A stretch of 64,000 bases of DNA from Lytechinus pictus (lineage: Eukaryota; Echinodermata; Echinoidea; Temnopleuroida; Toxopneustidae), in assembly GCF_037042905.1 (NCBI RefSeq), contig NC_087259.1, forward strand, positions 22,106,001 through 22,170,000, given 5' to 3'. Both the position numbers and the translations under genes were made by a program. Below, in pieces: positions 42,776 through 64,000 of the stretch; position 1 is the first letter of the stretch; every line of letters begins with the position of its first letter. The notes beneath the pieces were generated by a model that was not told where the DNA came from, searched no databases, and saw nothing but the letters and a program-made list of their open reading frames with translations.

Positions 42776-44360
42776 GGACCAAGGGATAGGACTGATATGA
42801 ACTATTAACACGATAGGCATCAACTTCATTGATATATCAAATGCATATTTGCATCCATAAAGAGTAATGAAGAGTGAAAGTAGCACCAAGTCTTTACCAT
42901 GGAATCGGATTCTGGGCAGATTCAGGTAGCTGCATGCCTTTGACAGTGATGGTAGCGAACAATGCAGCTCTACTTCTCAGATTGATGCCTCGTGTGAGGA
43001 TTCCTGATTTGGAACCAACAGTGTGCCCTAGCAAAAGTCTGTGGCGTGTCTTTGATACTGTATTCGACAATAACAGAAACGTTACCTCTGTAAAATTTCC
43101 TTCTTTTGCTGCTTTAAGTAGATAAAGAGAACAAGTTTTGCATTAGCCATTACCTACATGGCACCAGGAAAATACCCCTTGGAATCACTCTCTCAAGATA
43201 CCTTCACTCCGAATGTGTTCTTGATCCTGGCCCGGTAGTACAGTCCAGTGGAAATAATTCTTTATGTGTGTGTATACAATTCCAAAGAGACGGCTCACAC
43301 CAACCATGAATAACTATGTCTCATGAGCAAAATGATGATAGGGACACTTCTTTTGCGGTTGTTCTCCGAATGATTCAATACATTCTTGGAAATGGTTTCC
43401 AGACTGTAGTAGGTATGTGCTATGTAGGTACCTGTTAACCATCACAGCCCCACAAACATCTCTATCTGTTTAGGGTAACTTGTAATTGGTGATTATTTCA
43501 GTTGATGCTGTTAGATTTTTTTTTTAAATTATTGCCACAACTGTTTTTCTTTAAAAGATGAACATGACAAATTTGATGAAGTCATTCTTAGGTGCTGAAG
43601 CACACATGAGTTATAAGTGATCTCATTACTGACTGCTGGAGATGAATTGTATGCCACACGCAACTGGGAATTTGAAGTGCAAGTGAATCTAATGTGCACC
43701 CAATTTCATCTAATGTTCACTGTGGATATTTTGTGGAGTAGACAGCATGCATTGAATTATTTTCACAGTCATGTAAGAATGTTATCTTTGGTTAAGATAA
43801 GAGGAATAACTTGTCAGTTTTGTTGTTTAAGTAAGTCACCTTTGTTCCAAGGGAAGAATATCAATACAGTTCATGTAGGAACTTACGTTTTTGGTCACTA
43901 CTTTATAGAATTTTTGTAATTGGAAAGATTTGATTATCAATATGAAGCAAGAATTTGTTTGTCATATAGCGTACCCTTCTTATCGTGTATATAAAACTAT
44001 TTATTATGGGATATATTTTTAGCAAAGTGTATATATGTACAAGAAGCAGGGATGGAAATGCATAGTCATTTTTAAAAAGATATTGAACTTTTAAAAGATA
44101 TTTTACACATTTTGCAAGCATTGTAATAGACCACTTGGTTGTGTAAATTTCTCTACTATTTATCCTCTCTCTTTTAGCTCGTTGATATTGTTTTCTTTAA
44201 TATGAACTTATTTATGATCATGATTACTCAATGTTGGCATCGTAGCTCAAAGCATGTTTTAACTAATATTTGTCTTATGTAAATGTTAACTTCTTTCAGT
44301 ACTTGATGTATGAGGATAATATTGTATTTAAAAATAAAACCTTGATTGTCTTGTACTATT
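42776..44360 (+). other. Probable SAPCD2 3'UTR with candidate polyadenylation signal
   Basis: The first good AATAAA after the stop with a T/G-rich tail is at 44333-44338 (TTGATTGTCTTGT follows), giving a UTR near 1.6 kb. Another AATAAA at 48892-48897 is also possible. The end is a guess from the motif only. Confidence 0.35.
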
Positions 44361-44756
44361 TATTGTTATTAGAAATTAAGAATCCCACAATGGAAATAGT
44401 CCCATTTTTTTTGTTGCATTCATATATAAGTACAAATTAAGTAAAAATATTTAAGCTAAATCCGAAAAAATACATCTTAGTGGAGTTTAAAGGACTGTCT
44501 CTAAAGAGAATAAAAATAATGGTTTATATGGTTTATGACAAGTACAATGCACATTGCCAATGCTGTAGAATGTGTTTTTAGTACCTAGATACTGTTTAGT
44601 TGCTTTTACATGAAAAACAATCATTTCATTAATTGCAGTTAGTGATCATAAAATAGACTTTTCATTCCATGCATTGTTTATTTCATCAGCAGTATTTATT
44701 TGGCATGGACATATCAGATAAAAATTTGGGAAAGACAACAGTTTTGAACTCCTGGG

Positions 44757-44890
44757 CCTAATTTCACAAAGACTTACAACTATTGTAACTCTGCCATTAT
44801 GACAGCTACCATGGTAACAGGGCTCAGTAGCCAAGAAAAAGTAAGGTTTACATGGTAGTTACAACAGCTAATTGTAATTATTTATTAAAT
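44757..44890. repeat. Fold-back repeat (GGGCCTAATTTCACAAAGAC)
   Basis: GGGCCTAATTTCACAAAGAC..TTACAACTATTGTAACT opposes AGTTACAACAGCTAATTGTA..AATAAGGCCCG, with a central GCTACCATGGTAACAGGGCTC / CCAAGAAAA..TTTACATGGTAG. About 130 bp. Confidence 0.5.
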
Positions 44891-47800
44891 AAGGCCCGAC
44901 CTCATTAAGTGCAGAGCTAATGAGAAAGGACCCGTGACTCATAGTTGTAATATTTTTAGAGTGATAACTAGTGTAAATTTCATTAGTTTTCAGAATGTTT
45001 TATCAGCACTTGCTAGGTCATCTCCCTTTTTCCTAAATTTCTATTGTTGTTGAAACCAGTTTGATAGCAATAATAATTGAAAGATGATTCTTTTATTGAT
45101 TAAAAGCATATGAAATAATCAGTGCAATCAATCATAGAAATGAGTCCAATGGTCAATTGCCAAGCTTCATGGTACTGGGCCCAAGTATGATTTTATTGAT
45201 GAAGTATATTCTTTACTTTTCTGTATGAAATCATGATAAAAACTGTCTTTCGAAGCACACTTCAACAATTTATACTTTTTGATGGTATGATTACTATCGG
45301 GAAAAGTTGATTGTTTTGCAGAGTTCAATACCACACAACTTATTGGTCTGGTAGTATTTCCCAAAATTCAAACTTTTGGTGTCAATTTAAAACATGGAAT
45401 ATTCCGTCCAAAGTTTTTGATCATTTGAGGCAACTTTGTTTGAATTAGATTATGAGTATTCCAATAGGTAAACTCTGCTGTTCATGTCACTTCAGGATGA
45501 CTCTTATGACATAACTCATGGTCACTAGTAAAATAACCCTTAAGTGCTGTATGATACATCCCATTGACAAGCTCCTTTATAACTTTTCATGTTTTTCTCG
45601 TTCTCGGTTGACCTCTCCCGATTGAAACAATGGGGACTTTACTCAAAAGGGACACTCTGGATGTATTTATAGGTCAGTTTGTGTGGTTTCAACCAGTGTT
45701 ATTCTAGGAGAGAATTAATTGGTCACCATATCAGATTTAATGTGGACACTTCTCAACTCTGCATGGTTTGATACAAATTTGATACAAGAGTTGGCTGTAT
45801 TTCAAACAAAGTCCTGTTCTTAAAGGCTTGTTGTGTGCACAATTTCGACAATGAGTTTACTATCAGCCAATCAAATTGAAGGATTTCAGTAGCTTTTAAC
45901 TGTTAAATATGATAACAAGTTTTGTGAAAGAGGGCCCCAGAAGTGCGCTTGCAACAATTATCTTTACTTGTCATTGATTTCTTGATTTGATTGGCTGAGA
46001 AGCATAGTTACTATGGTAACTGTCGACAAGTCCTTTCATGAAATGCTCCTCAGATGTATGTAAATTATCACTCTATCTGGAGGTCATCATGCAAAATGAT
46101 AGGACTGAGCATGGAGCTATAATAGCTCCATGGAATGAGATACCAGCTGCCACTTAAACACAGCAGGTATAGGAAGTATTAGATGCTGACACCCCTGGAA
46201 GAGCAACTCAATTATTCATTAGCTTGGTTGACACAATAAGCACCAAAACCTCATCAAACAAAGACACTTATCCTGTGAGGGCTCAGTCCACCAGGGTGCC
46301 AATTACATGACCTTTCTATTCTTACCTCACAATGCTATTGATCTGTACACTAGCATGGTCACTATCATTATTGGCTATTGATTGACCGGTCCATTGTAAT
46401 GAGGGCTGAGGCCATTAACAATGCATCTTGGTAATGAGGAGGCTTTAATGGTTATGCTACATTTACATCAATGAAATTGACTCCAATATGGACTGAAATT
46501 TTGTTATTTTAAATAGATTTAGCTCTTTATGCCTCTTGCTTGAAGAGGTTAGGTTGTTTGGTTTTGGTTTTCTGATTTTGCTTAAGGTTGGTTGAATGGT
46601 ATTGGTATTTGCCCTGGGCCAATCATATTCAAGGATTTCAGTAGCTTGTAACAAATATTGAAAATGTCTATTTGTTTCATGAACAAATGTATGAAATTTT
46701 ATTTCTCATGATATATTTTATTAGCATGCTCTGAAACACAAGAGGGGGGGGGCACAAGTAATAGAAACTTATGAGCATACAGACACATGAAAATGGAAAA
46801 ACCAGGTAAAACGTATGCCATCTGCCACTCTTCTTTCTCCCTCTCCCCCTTATCTCTCTCTCCCCCCTTCTCCAGTCCCAATATCCCCTTTTCTCAAATT
46901 AGACAATGCTTGTCATTTCTATCGGACTTTGCTTTTTTCTTGAGCATACATTGTACTTTCATATTTGTCTTGACTCTAATTCTAGATAGTTTATTGGTTA
47001 TACTGTTCATATACTGCATGAAGCATCTTTTCATTATTTGATTATGTTTTTGACCATTTGTTACAAATCTGACAGAATAGTTTGAAAGAAAATAAATTGA
47101 CAATTATTTTAATCATTTGAATTCCAAACAAGGGTAAACACTTGTGAACAAAGTCAAATATGAACAATATATTTAGAACCAAAGAGACAGGTAATACATT
47201 GTACTCATTTTTGATTGAACAAAAGTGAGACAAAGATTTGTAAACATGCGTTAATGCGGAAGTTTGTCTTATGTTGGTCATGTTTCGGTAGTGTTAATCG
47301 TATTCTAGATATATGTTTTATATAGAATGATGTCACTTTGCATGCATGGCACATCGAAAGGACGAGATTTGAGTTAATTTTGCAAGTTGTAATTAGTAGT
47401 ACTACATTTCATCTCTGAGAAATAGGTTTGCATAGAGTGAAATGAAGTAAAATGCCACACGTGATTATTCCAACCATACACCTAATTTGCATACATGCAA
47501 CTACTTGTGCTGGCTTGAACACTCTGGTACAAATTAAATCGATCTTGGGAGTATATTGCATTGTATGAGTGTTTTGAAAAAAGGACTTTTTATTCAAATC
47601 ATGTTATCAAGTAATTCATATATTTTTTTCAGTATCTGAATTCCAATTTATGCAACTAAGATGTTCATAAATATTTTAGACAATTAACTCTGAATGCTTA
47701 GATCAGTACAATTTGAAAACAGCTTTTGACTTTTTGTTTGTAATCATGAAATGAAATCTTTGGTTATAATTTAGTGTTCTCAAGGATCAAATACTTTTGG

Positions 47801-49048
47801 AAATTGGAATGATGATAGCATCATGTTTGAATATCAATATTTTATAATTTAAGTAATAATGCAGTGAAATTAGTTTTGTAAAAATTTGTTTTGTAAAAAT
47901 TTGTTTTCATATAATTCACTTGGTTAAAGTGATCCATAATTCTTTTCACATGAACAAATTATATTGCTGGCGTAGAGATCTAATTGTCTACAATTAGAAA
48001 ATAACAAAGTTGTATATTCACGGCTAATGTCCACTGTATATATGTAATAGTTGCTTTTGGTTTATCATTGATTTTTATTATCGATTAATACATCGTACAT
48101 GTATGTACCTCTTATGTTATTTAGTTTCTTTTGCCAAGTTTGACTTGGCAAGCTTCTAGGTAGATAACATGTAGAGAAGAAACCTGTAATTATACCTACA
48201 AATCTAAAACTTTAATTAAATATGAACAATTACCTGTACTTGTTTACCTTTGATACTCTGTAAAGGTATTAGAACTGACTGTTCCCTTTTTTAGTTCATG
48301 TGTAATATGTACTAATGCCTTTGATTCATAGTATTTTGATACATCCTCATGATCATGAAAACAAAAATTGTCTTCATACCTTGTTGATAATGCTATTGAA
48401 TATAACAACTTTCAGAAATTACTATGATTACAATTTCTCATGTACAATATTTCGTGAAGTATACAATTCTATGCCAAAGAACCTTGTTATGTATTAATAA
48501 AAGAATTTATGATAATTGATATTCATTCTGACTTCATGCTATGCACTGTATCCAAGTCTCTTCTTGATATTGAGGCTATTGTCCAATTATCACTTTTATG
48601 TATTTATTACACGACTTATTCTTAATTTGGTGTAGGCTGTGATGTCATTTGAGTTTTTGAGAGGCATGTTGATGATATCCTGTGTTTCTTTTACAACTGT
48701 ATAAAAAACAATTTTTATTTGTAAAAAAGCAAACATACTGTATAGATAGAATCGATAGCTTTCATCCTTTTTGTTCATTCAGTTGATGCTCTGTGCTTGT
48801 CTGTTTTGTAATATTTTTTCTTCTCCACATCAATGCCATGTCTGTTATCTATTTATATTTCTCATGATGAATGTGAATTACGGAGTGAACAAATAAAGCC
48901 ACAAGGTTCTTGATCTTTGTGACAGAATTATAATAATTTATCTTCAAATTTGGTATTATTTTGTGAATGTCCATGTATAGTAGACTCTGCATGAGATTGC
49001 TGTCCATAAGATGAATAATCTCCTAACTCAAGGCATTATTTCAGACCA
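44891..49048. other. Convergent intergenic region, no gene recognised
   Basis: AT-rich sequence. Recurring phrases (GCCAATCA.ATT.AAGGATTTCAGTAGCTT at about 45865-45900 and 46618-46655; CAAGTCCTTTCATGAAATGC at about 46027) mark dispersed repeats. Open frames are below 85 codons and unrecognised. Confidence 0.35.
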
Positions 49049-49334
49049 GGGAGCCATTTTATAAAGCTGTTCGTAAGTTAGAAGGGACTTTAAGAACGAC
49101 TGGTGATTCTTTCTTATGCGCTTAACCATTGCCAATGAACATTTAATGGTGAATACCATTGTACCACAAGAAATGATCACCAGTCGTTCTTAACTTATGA
49201 ATAGCTTTATGAAACACCCTGTTGCATAAAAGTTAGTATTATGGTAACTTGGCCTTCCAATAGTAAGTATCACGGTAACACTGCTCATCAGCCAATAAAC
49301 AATCAGTGATAGTTATTTTTATGCAATGGGGCCC
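49049..49334. mobile_element. Two adjacent fold-back MITEs
   Basis: 49049-49220 is a second copy of the 12711-12898 family (CATTTTATAAAGCTGTTCGT … CAGTCGTTCTTAACTTATGA … GAAACACCC). Next to it, 49221-49334 is a different hairpin: TGTTGCATAAAAGTTAGTAT opposes ATAGTTATTTTTATGCAATG. Confidence 0.65.
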
Positions 49335-49337
49335 AGA

Positions 49338-49640
49338 ATATATATGATTATGATGATGGTGTTGGTAATAGTTGTGGTGGTTGTGATGAAGGTGATGATG
49401 ATAGTGATGGTAGTGTAGGTATTGATGATTGTGGTGATGATGATGGAGTGTAGATAGTGATGATGATGATGTTCATGATAAAGATGATGATGATGATAAA
49501 GATGATGAGTGTGATGATGATAAAGAAGACAATGATAAAGTGAAGCTGATGATGTTAATGATGATGGTGATAATGATGATAAAGATGATGTTTATGATAA
49601 AAATGTTGATGATGATAAAGATGATGTTGACGATGATGAT
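49338..49640 (+). repeat. GAT-rich trinucleotide microsatellite
   Basis: About 300 bp of imperfect GATGAT, GATAAAGATGATGAT and GGTGGTTGTGAT units. Confidence 0.9.
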
Positions 49641-50276
49641 GTACTTGCCAACCCTGGTAGCCTGTAAATAGTATCAATAGCAGGGAAATTACCATCATTA
49701 TGTCCCTGATTTATGCTTCTAAGTCTGAAAATATTTGTTCATAGATTTTCCTAAACATTTACGCAAAAGCTCTCTATATACTAAGTTTCTTGATCACTTC
49801 TTCAAAGAATAATGACCAAACAATTTCATGAAATGAGGAGTCTCTTCATTATTTATTTCTATATACAGACAATGAATACAACCAGGCATTCAATAACACA
49901 AGGCATGCTTTTATATTGCATAGGTACAATAGGAGGTGCATCAGGTAGCAAAACATTAAAAAATACTTTAATTGTCCACAAGATTTAAAACATATCTTTG
50001 TACTTTCATATTTCAAACATAACTTGAAATATTACAGGGTGAAGATGCAGCTGAGCAGAAAGGATTCAGGACTTTTCCCCTCACAAGTGTTACAATCTAT
50101 AACAAATACTGGAATTCTACAAGAAATCAGAGCCAGCCAATCATATTGAGCCATTACAGTAGCTTTTAACTGTAGTTGGTAAATTGACAAGGATGAAAAA
50201 TTTCATGAATCAGAGACTAGACCGGGTAGATACTTGATGTAGTAATCCCTTTGGCAGCTTATACAAGCTCTACTGC

Positions 50277-50430
50277 AGGGGCCATGACACCAGGGGGGGG
50301 GGGGGGGAATGAGGGCTTCAGCCCCCCCTTTTTCTAAAATAGTGTACAGAAACGTAAACATGACCATCTAATTGTGACGTTTTGCATGGTCAATCCCCCC
50401 CACTTTCAAAACTGTTCCACGGCCCCTGTA
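50277..50430. repeat. Short repeat with GGGGCC ends and G/C tracts
   Basis: Starts CAGGGGCCATGACACC with a G13 tract and ends TTCCACGGCCCCTGTACTGG; GCAGGGGCC and GGCCCCTGT are inverted. Inside are CAGCCCCCCC and CAATCCCCCCCACTTTC. It resembles dispersed short repeats with GGCCCCTGYACTGG ends. Confidence 0.5.
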
Positions 50431-50989
50431 CTGGGATGATGAATAAAGTGAGCCACTGGAAGGAGTGTCGAGAAGTGCAAAAATGATGATGGATAGACAT
50501 AGCAATTTGTATATACAGTAAAATGTAGTGTGTACCTTAATCCATGTATTTCACTTTGCGTGAAACAAGCAATCTTTTTGTGATCTTTGGTTCACTATCA
50601 TTTATTTTAACATATTTATTTATTTTCATTTCTTTTTCATATCCCCATTTATTTCCAGTTTAAACACTTAAGCCATTTGAGAATTTGAATTGAATTTGGG
50701 CTCAGTCTACAAAAATGTTTGTGTACCACAACTGCAGATTGTCCATGTACATAACAGAAACTTTATCATCAGAATAAGGCTCAAAAACTTTTAGATAATG
50801 TAAAAACATTGAACAAGCCAAGAATATCCTCCCTGAAGTTCCATCAATTAAATGCTTCAATTTTTGAAAGAAACTGATGGATTTCACTACTGCATAGGAC
50901 ACGTTGCACAGAGCCACCACTCACAAACACAAAATAGGTCTGCTTCTACGAATATTCTGAGCACATGGTATATTTCTTCACAATAGGTA

Positions 50990-51222
50990 GCTTATCTCTC
51001 CACCACTCTCCACCCAGGTGTTAAATGGGTACATAGTATGCCTAGCAATTGAGTCTTGGAACTCTTATTGGAATGCTCCCCAGGGGGTGGAGAAGGTGCA
51101 TACATTGTGTGCGGGCATGCCAAGATCCGATGACCAGGGCAATAATATATCCGTAAAGCGCTTAGAGATGTCCTTCCGATGTATTAAGCAATATATAAAA
51201 GCGGATTATTATTATTACCTCA
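50990..51222 (+). repeat. SINE, 3' part with (ATT)n tail
   Basis: CCACTCTCCACCCAGGTGTT, AAATGGGTACATAGTATGCC, and near the end CCGTAAAGCGCTTAGAGATG with AATATATAAAAGCGGATTAT and an ATT repeat tail. It is the same family as 22742-22935 and 60563-60720, but the tRNA-like head is missing here. Confidence 0.6.
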
Positions 51223-53766
51223 CATGAATGTGAGAAATTGTCTTTGAATTCTGAGATCCTAGCTTCAAATAATGGCTGGCTCCTGGGTAATATTTACCAT
51301 TGGTAAACACAAGATACAACTAGTGTCACCTGCTTGCGGTGTTCCGGTCTACACGGAGTACAGACAATATCTGCAGGTGCATGACCATCATTGCAATACA
51401 GAGCCGGCTGGGCGTAGCGGGGATAATACAAGAGCTTTCCAAGACAATGATTATACCATGGTATGGTTCAATAATTATCATGTCATCAACATCACAAAGC
51501 TACATCAAGGTGGGTATGCAAGGTAATTACTGATTAATGCAATCAAATTTCTGCATAGGGTGTGTCTATTTTGAAAGTAACGCATTGTATATCTAATTTG
51601 TAATCCAATAATTCATTTTATTTAAAGATTATATGACACATATTTTGTAAATTGACATTTTGAAAATTGCGCTCGTTCGAGCACTATGACACCGAACGTC
51701 AAAACCCTCAAATACGAGTCACAGATTTGGGCAATGAGAGGGCTCGTCGCAGATTTCTTCACACATGCGCAGGGCTCCCAAAATTCCATAATCTTGTATG
51801 TCCACATGGCTCGTCGCAGAAAACGAAAGGTCTCTAATGTCTATTTGAGAGTGTCTGAATATGAATATATCATCAATCTGTTATGAATAATTACATTTTA
51901 ATGATCGGAAAAAAGGGTTTTCCTTTATACATGGGGTGGTGATCTTTTTGTTACCGGATTGCTAAGAACACTGGCATACAGATGAAGGAGCTTAGGGTGC
52001 CATGAACCCCCCCAAAAAAAATATAAATAATAATGGCACAGAAAAAGGGAGAAAAGGGTTGAAATATCATATTGTGTTATTTCTGAATATTATGTTAAAA
52101 TCTATCACTGGTCAAAGGTGAAAAATGTTGCTCGCTCATAGCCTTTTAGAAATGTTGCCCCATACGCCATTGTCTGGCCCCCTCAAAAGTTTTGGCTCAT
52201 TACGCTACTGGCTAAGAAGCATGGATGCTTGAAAGCAAGCAATAAGAAGATGGATGATTTAAGAGGGGGCAATGCTACTTGCTAGAGAAAATCAACTATC
52301 CCTAACCTCAAAGAACATAACAAATAGTCCCCATTCTGATGATTGAATTCATTCATATATTTATAATGGGCAAATAAAATCATCAATAGGTAGGCCTAGC
52401 CTAACTGTAACTTGTATTTTCACGATGATGAATATATAAAATACGATTTATGAAAATGTCCATCAGTTAACAATTTGATTTACCATGTCCCTACTGCCTG
52501 ATTTGTTCTTTAGCAAATGTTACATGCCACAATAATCATTACTACAAGTATTAAACAAATAATGTGTATGTTTCTTTACAATAAGTAGTAACATGTGGAT
52601 GTGGTCTCGCTTTCAAATATCAAAAGAATAAGCATTGTACTGCAGCAAAACTGATATTGAAAAACTCAATGAAGTTCCCTTAGTAATATTAAGATAGCAC
52701 ACTTATTGCACATGATTATTGTTGATTATATACAGAATTAAAATATCCTTCCTATTCATACATAAGGAAATCATTCATTCACTCTTGAATGAGAGCAGAA
52801 CTTATCAACTATACAAGAACATTAGATAGTCAGTTGGCATATGAAAACTGGATTTTGTGACACCCAGATACGATATCTATATTATTCATATATTGGGTAA
52901 AACATTAATGGGAATACAATATAGTTCATGGAAAATTGGATATATTTCTCGAAGTAACCACATACAAAATAATTGAAAAGAATACTGTTTCTTTGAATGA
53001 CCTTAAAGATGATGAACTAAAAAAGTATTAAGATTTTTCATTAAGGATGGTCAATTTGAAATAGCATTATATTTCTTTTTTTCAAAGACATATCATCGTC
53101 AGTTTTCATGAAGAAAGAATTGTAATTTGCTGCATCCCAAAATTGTGATTAGAAGTGGAAATACATGTAACTGTAATAAAGTGACAGCTTCTTGCTATCC
53201 CATTATGATACATTCTTCGCCTCAACCTAAGGATCGTTCGGACACAGAGAGCGGATGTTAAATTAACCTTATGAGGCAATATATGGAACACAAATTACAT
53301 AACATAACCATTGTTTATCATAAAACTGGAAGAATAAGCAAACAACTGCTATCAAATTTCCCATGAAAACTGATGAAAATATTCCTCTGAGGTAATTTTG
53401 TATAATCATTTTTAAAGGGCCATACCTTATCCTTTTTAATTCATGCAATGAGTGACTTCTTGGTCATGACACAAATTTGAAAAAAAAATAATTGAAATAT
53501 AAAATTACAAGAAAGACCCTGTTAAAATGAAAGCCAATAATAATGTTTAAGGTATAATTATCTATCGCATCCTATCGCAGATTAAGAGGTACACTAGAAT
53601 GTGGCAAGTTCACTCATGGCATGAAAGCAATTAATCATTTGGCAATGATTTAATGACCAAATTAAGTCTGCACTCAAAAGAGAGAACTTTCTCTATAATT
53701 ATATCAAGCGAAAGCTCATCACTAGTGACGAATGAAGTGGCTGAAGATATTATCTGCACATGGAGG
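51223..53766. other. Convergent intergenic region, no gene recognised
   Basis: AT-rich. A slightly GC-richer patch at 51290-51500 and another at 51660-51830 (with GGCTCGTCGCAGA twice, about 51741 and 51809) carry short unrecognised open frames. The stretch 52130-52215 ends in GGCCCCCTCAAAAGTTTTGG..CATTACGCTACTGG, a phrase typical of dispersed repeats. Confidence 0.35.
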
Positions 53767-53801
53767 TTTATTTAAACAAGGGCATTATGTAAAATTTATT
53801 T
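53767..53801 (-). terminator. Candidate polyadenylation signals of the mitoguardin gene
   Basis: Two minus-strand AATAAA hexamers, at 53796-53801 and 53767-53772, lie about 390-420 bp after the stop codon. They are the nearest plausible 3' end signals seen; usage is inferred. Confidence 0.3.
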
Positions 53802-54094
53802 CTCAAAGGGGCAAAAACAGCTAAGATTTGAAAGCGAGGGAGCAAAGTGATCGAGCTGATCATGACAGCATTTTTTAATCAATAAGATGGAACTGTGAAA
53901 TCTGGTGCACAATTTGAATTGATTTTCTGAAAATAAGCAATAAAAATGTTTTGAAAATTTCTTGAAGGGGAGGAGGACAACTGCCCCCATTCCGCTACCA
54001 AGCTGTGTACGGCCATGGAGTTTGGTGAAAATACAGCAAAATATGCAACAAGGAAAAGGTAGAAGTATTCTTTTCAAGAGGTGCAAACAACGGG

Positions 54095-54178
54095 TATTCA
54101 TGACAACGAAGGTGCCATACTCTCCAGCCAAGGAATATATATATCTTCTGAGACTTCTGATATTTAAGAATATCTTGT
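54095..54178 (-). pseudogene. Decayed partial copy of the last mitoguardin exon
   Basis: 109 bp downstream of the true exon sequence, GCCAAGGAATATATATATCT and its neighbours repeat the segment encoding SEDIYSLAREYG. The copy has an in-frame TAA and a 2-bp insertion in the AT run, so it is non-functional and lies in the 3'UTR. Confidence 0.6.
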
Positions 54179-54186
54179 GTCAACAC

Positions 54187-64000
<9,814 letters not shown>

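Noticed and set aside
50702..50920. 72-codon minus-strand frame downstream of mitoguardin
   Set aside because: Looks superficially protein-like but has no recognisable domain, and the mitoguardin stop codon is already placed at 54187.
51272..51526. 84-codon open frame in the convergent intergenic region
   Set aside because: No domain, no splice partners, no similarity to a known family that I can name.

Overview
This is an AT-rich animal (eukaryotic) window with two spliced protein-coding genes in tail-to-tail orientation and a very high density of small transposon-derived repeats. Nothing prokaryotic is present: no operons, no CRISPR array and no rRNA. The gene structures, the abundant ACATGTACATGTA-type motifs and the types of repeat suggest a marine deuterostome, most likely an echinoderm such as a sea urchin. 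The organism call is inference; the two gene calls are firm.

Layout. (1) Bases 1-10257 hold no recognisable gene. They are packed with non-autonomous DNA elements: a G-tract-ended element at 216-758, TTAA-flanked elements at 927-1528, 6342-6931 and 6982-7548, a second G-tract-ended element at 1704-2213, a 1.3 kb array of ACCAGT/ACTGGT words, a hairpin carrying a 34-bp palindromic insertion, and two adjoining TTAA elements that end about 134 bp before the first gene. (2) Bases 10392-42775 (+) carry a six-exon SAPCD1/SAPCD2 homologue (suppressor-APC-domain protein, 459 aa). Its 20-kb second intron contains many more elements, including a 3.4 kb one at 29008-32369. (3) Bases 42776-54186 are the convergent intergenic region, with 3'UTRs, fold-back repeats, a GAT microsatellite and a SINE. 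(4) Bases 54187-64000 (-) carry the last ten coding exons of a mitoguardin (MIGA1/2, FAM73) gene whose N-terminal membrane part lies beyond the right edge.

Functionally the two genes are unrelated as far as is known: SAPCD2 acts in spindle orientation and cell polarity, MIGA in mitochondrial fusion and ER-mitochondria contact. Human MIGA2 and SAPCD2 both map to 9q34, so the linkage here may be an ancestral remnant.

Most striking observations: (a) two copies of a 34-bp near-perfect palindrome, each flanked by an exact 8-bp target-site duplication, one of them with an uninterrupted reference copy of the target in the opposite arm of the same host element; (b) families of elements ending in long G/C tracts, four copies of which have 8-bp target duplications (one imperfect); (c) three MIGA exons that each have a decayed partial tandem copy beside them, one able to form a stop-containing cryptic exon; (d) a canonical EF-hand calcium loop in the SAPCD2 homologue where the human protein is degenerate; (e) a 3.4 kb element with a recurring 15-mer TTAACnTCCGTAACG.
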